Positions 5,433 to 7,000 of a stretch of 7,000 bases of DNA are shown here, piece after piece. The first letter of the stretch is position 1; every line of letters begins with the position of its first letter. Source of the stretch: Planctomycetota bacterium. Lineage in GTDB: Bacteria; Planctomycetota; Phycisphaerae; WQYP01. Under the pieces are notes generated by a model, which was not told the DNA's origin, did no database searches, and saw nothing but the letters and a program-made list of their open reading frames with translations. Position numbers and translations under genes: made by a program. The DNA lies in the NCBI GenBank assembly GCA_021826605.1, contig JAKAZF010000142.1:1-7000 (forward strand), read 5' to 3'.

Positions 5433-5974
5433 GCAAAAATATTCCGGATGGTTTTTTCTTACATCCCGGCAAAAGTCATGATAAGATGTTCGCCATGGCG
5501 AATACACGTGAAAGACCTGTTACCAAACGCGGAAGGGACACACCCTGCGTGCGTCAGTTATCGGTTTTTGTTGAAAATCGCGTCGGGGCTTTGGCCTCGC
5601 TGATGGGCATTTTTGAACATTCGGAAGTGCGCACATTGGCTTTGACGGTCATGCAGGGGGTGGATTGCGCCATCGTTCGGTTCGTATTCAGCGACGCGGA
5701 TATGGCCGCCGATGTTCTCCGGCAGAATGATTACCGCTTTTCCATCTGTGAACTTGTCGCGGTTGAAATGCCCTCCAATGCGTCCGGTGAAGGACTGGCC
5801 CGCATCGGAAAGGCCCTGCTGAGCGCGGAAGTGGATATTCATTATGTTTATGGCCTGATCACTGATCCACATCGGTTCGCGGCTGTGGTCATCCATGTTG
5901 ATAATCCGGCACTCGCCAGCATGGTGCTCTCGGAAGAGCATTTTGTGCTGCTGGACGAGAATGATTTACGATAG
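5429..5974 (+). CDS. Tandem ACT-domain protein
   Basis: A protein of up to 181 residues with two ACT domains and no catalytic domain. ACT1 (about 42-113) starts VRQLSVFVENRVGALASLMG, with the N-R-x-G-A-L turn that shapes the usual amino-acid pocket. ACT2 (about 117-180) contains GEGLARIGKALLSAEVDIHY and ends FVLLDENDL. ACT modules bind small ligands, usually amino acids, and resemble the regulatory subunit of acetolactate synthase in fold, but no synthase gene lies here. The GTG at 5429 overlaps the CBS stop as GTGA, which suits translational coupling. In-frame ATGs at 5486 and 5495 (protein MANTRERPVTK...) would drop 19 or 22 unconserved residues. None of the three starts has a clear Shine-Dalgarno, so the exact start is uncertain. 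Pairing with a CBS protein suggests a small metabolite-sensing unit (inference). Confidence 0.87.
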   Translation: MSKNIPDGFFLHPGKSHDKMFAMANTRERPVTKRGRDTPCVRQLSVFVENRVGALASLMGIFEHSEVRTLALTVMQGVDCAIVRFVFSDADMAADVLRQNDYRFSICELVAVEMPSNASGEGLARIGKALLSAEVDIHYVYGLITDPHRFAAVVIHVDNPALASMVLSEEHFVLLDENDLR

Positions 5975-6009
5975 CGGCACGCGGCCGCGCTGTGATGGAG
6001 TGACAAACC

Positions 6010-6192
6010 TTGCACGCGATTTTTTTCCTTTTCTATCTGGCCTGTTTTGTTTTCTGGCTCTGGATGCTTATTGACGTGCTGACCAGCGGCAACAGTACAG
6101 GCACAAAAATCCTGTGGGTCATCATTATGCTTTTTCTGCCGCTGCTGGGATCGATCCTCTATTTTTTTCTGGCGCGGAAAAAGGCGACCTGA
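6010..6192 (+). CDS. Small PLDc_N-type membrane protein
   Basis: A 60-residue protein with two hydrophobic helices (about 3-24 and 33-55) and a basic tail RKKAT. The pattern W-x-x-D-V-L, then K-I-L-W-V-I-I, then LPLLGSILYFFLARK matches the phospholipase D N-terminal domain (PLDc_N), which in cardiolipin synthases is the membrane anchor. Here it stands alone with no HKD catalytic domain, as in many small proteins of unknown function. The start is TTG, supported by GGAG 9 nt upstream; no ATG precedes the first helix. It lies 35 bp after the ACT gene on the same strand and is followed by a terminator-like hairpin, so it is probably the last gene of the operon. Function unknown. Confidence 0.8.
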   Translation: MHAIFFLFYLACFVFWLWMLIDVLTSGNSTGTKILWVIIMLFLPLLGSILYFFLARKKAT

Positions 6193-6221
6193 AGCCCGGT
6201 GCCCGTGATAAAGGCCCCCAA

Positions 6222-6242
6222 CGCATCGGGTGCGATTTTTTT
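6222..6242 (+). terminator. Candidate intrinsic terminator after the PLDc_N gene
   Basis: CGCA (6222-6225) pairs with TGCG (6231-6234) around TCGGG, followed by A and seven T. The stem is short (four pairs, perhaps a fifth T-G), so termination may be partial. Its place 30 bp after the stop and before a new promoter supports it. Confidence 0.5.
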
Positions 6243-6253
6243 CAGATAGTGTA

Positions 6254-6283
6254 TTGACTTTCATCTATATAGCACTCTATAGT
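6254..6283 (+). promoter_or_regulatory. Sigma70-type promoter of the aldo/keto reductase gene
   Basis: TTGACT (6254-6259) and TATAGT (6278-6283) are separated by 18 bp, each matching 5 of 6 consensus positions, the best promoter in the window. The leader would be about 43 nt. The spacer and -10 carry TCTATA twice, 12 bp apart (6264-6269, 6276-6281), and the small palindrome CTATATAG (6265-6272), which may be a regulator site. Confidence 0.6.
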
Positions 6284-6332
6284 ATCTGCATGGCCGGTCA
6301 TTGGGCGGGCCAATTTATTATGGAGCCGGCAG

Positions 6333-7000
6333 ATGTTGCAACAATCCCGACAACTTGGAAATTCGACCGTCCGGGTTTCACCTGTAATCTTCGGTGCATG
6401 GGCTATTGGAGGCTGGATGTGGGGCGGGGCAGACGAACAGACTTCCATTGATGCCATTAAAGCCTCAATTGACTCCGGCATTAATACCATTGATACAGCA
6501 GCCATTTATGGCATGGGTTACAGTGAGCAACTCGTGGGAAAGGCGATAAAAGCCTATGCCCGGGAAAAAATCGTCATCGCCACCAAATGCGGCATGAGAT
6601 GGGATGACCCCCGGCAGGAGGGCTGTGATCCCTGGCCGCAGAAAGATACCACCGGCCGCGATGTGATCATCCGTAAAAATGCCAAGCCCGCCAGCATCGC
6701 TTATGAATGCGAACAAAGCCTCAAGCGACTGGGAACGGATTACATTGATCTGTATCAGATTCACTGGCCCGATACGACAACTCCGGCGGATGAATCGTTT
6801 GCCGCCATGGAAAAGCTCCGCCAATCCGGCAAGGTCCGGGCCATCGGTGTGAGTAACTATGATGTTGCCTGGATGGAACTGGCCCGGTCAGCCGGGCAAC
6901 TCGCAAGCCTGCAACCCCCGTACAGCCTGCTGACGCGTGACATCGAAAGTGACATCCTGCCCTATTGCCGCGCGCACAATATCGGTGTGATTGTTTATTC
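6333..7000 (+). CDS. Aldo/keto reductase (3' end outside window)
   Basis: The first 222 codons of an NADPH-type aldo/keto reductase, which reduces carbonyls to alcohols in the cytoplasm; family members are usually 280-340 residues, so about a third is missing beyond the edge. The (beta/alpha)8-barrel motifs are clear: LGNSTVRVSPVIFGAWAIGG (8-27), GINTIDTAAIYGMGYSEQLVG (49-69), the strand IVIATKCG (80-87), SLKRLGTDYIDLYQIHWPD (129-147) and GKVRAIGVSN. The catalytic tetrad is complete: D54, Y59, K85 and H144. The ATG is supported by GGAG 7 nt upstream and by the family N-terminus. It has its own promoter and is set off from the CBS-ACT operon. The general class resembles YajO/Tas-like or sugar-dehydrogenase-like members; substrate is not readable. 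Confidence 0.93.
   Translation, partial: MLQQSRQLGNSTVRVSPVIFGAWAIGGWMWGGADEQTSIDAIKASIDSGINTIDTAAIYGMGYSEQLVGKAIKAYAREKIVIATKCGMRWDDPRQEGCDPWPQKDTTGRDVIIRKNAKPASIAYECEQSLKRLGTDYIDLYQIHWPDTTTPADESFAAMEKLRQSGKVRAIGVSNYDVAWMELARSAGQLASLQPPYSLLTRDIESDILPYCRAHNIGVIVY

Overview
The window is an ordinary bacterial chromosomal segment of moderate GC (roughly the low to mid 50s by eye). No rRNA, tRNA, insertion sequence, integrase or CRISPR array is visible. The taxon cannot be fixed from the sequence alone. A XylR-type regulator next to a Tat-exported GH32 enzyme, plus a small CBS/ACT gene pair, recalls Planctomycetota or other PVC-group genomes; this is a weak inference.

Left half (about 14-4365, minus strand) is a sugar-type cluster. 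In transcription order it has a Tat-exported glycoside hydrolase family 32 beta-fructosidase (4365-2830), an MFS permease of the fosmidomycin-resistance (Fsr) type (2540-1350), a possible 51-residue small ORF whose start overlaps the permease stop (1350-1195), and a XylR-like regulator with an N-terminal sugar-binding domain and a C-terminal AraC helix-turn-helix (1216-14). A plausible model is that the regulator senses a sugar and controls fructan or sucrose hydrolysis outside the cytoplasm. A short motif of the form ACGCCATTATC is repeated upstream of the hydrolase and recurs with one mismatch upstream of the permease, so it is a candidate shared operator.

The centre (4366-4994) is a 629-bp divergent intergenic region rich in small symmetric elements: direct repeats at 11-bp spacing, a nested hairpin with two competing partners, a 12-bp perfect palindrome, two stem-loops, candidate promoters in both directions, and a strong hairpin just before an excellent Shine-Dalgarno sequence.

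The right half (4995-6192, plus strand) looks like a small operon: a two-CBS-domain protein, a tandem ACT-domain protein whose GTG start overlaps the preceding stop, and a 60-residue two-helix membrane protein of the PLDc_N type. CBS and ACT domains usually bind adenine nucleotides and amino acids respectively, so this may be a small metabolic-sensing unit; that is inference. A short hairpin plus T-run and then a good sigma70-type promoter separate it from an aldo/keto reductase (from 6333) that runs off the window.

The most unusual observation is a perfect 30-bp palindrome that coincides exactly with ten codons inside the GH32 gene. No clear new defence or mobile system is visible.
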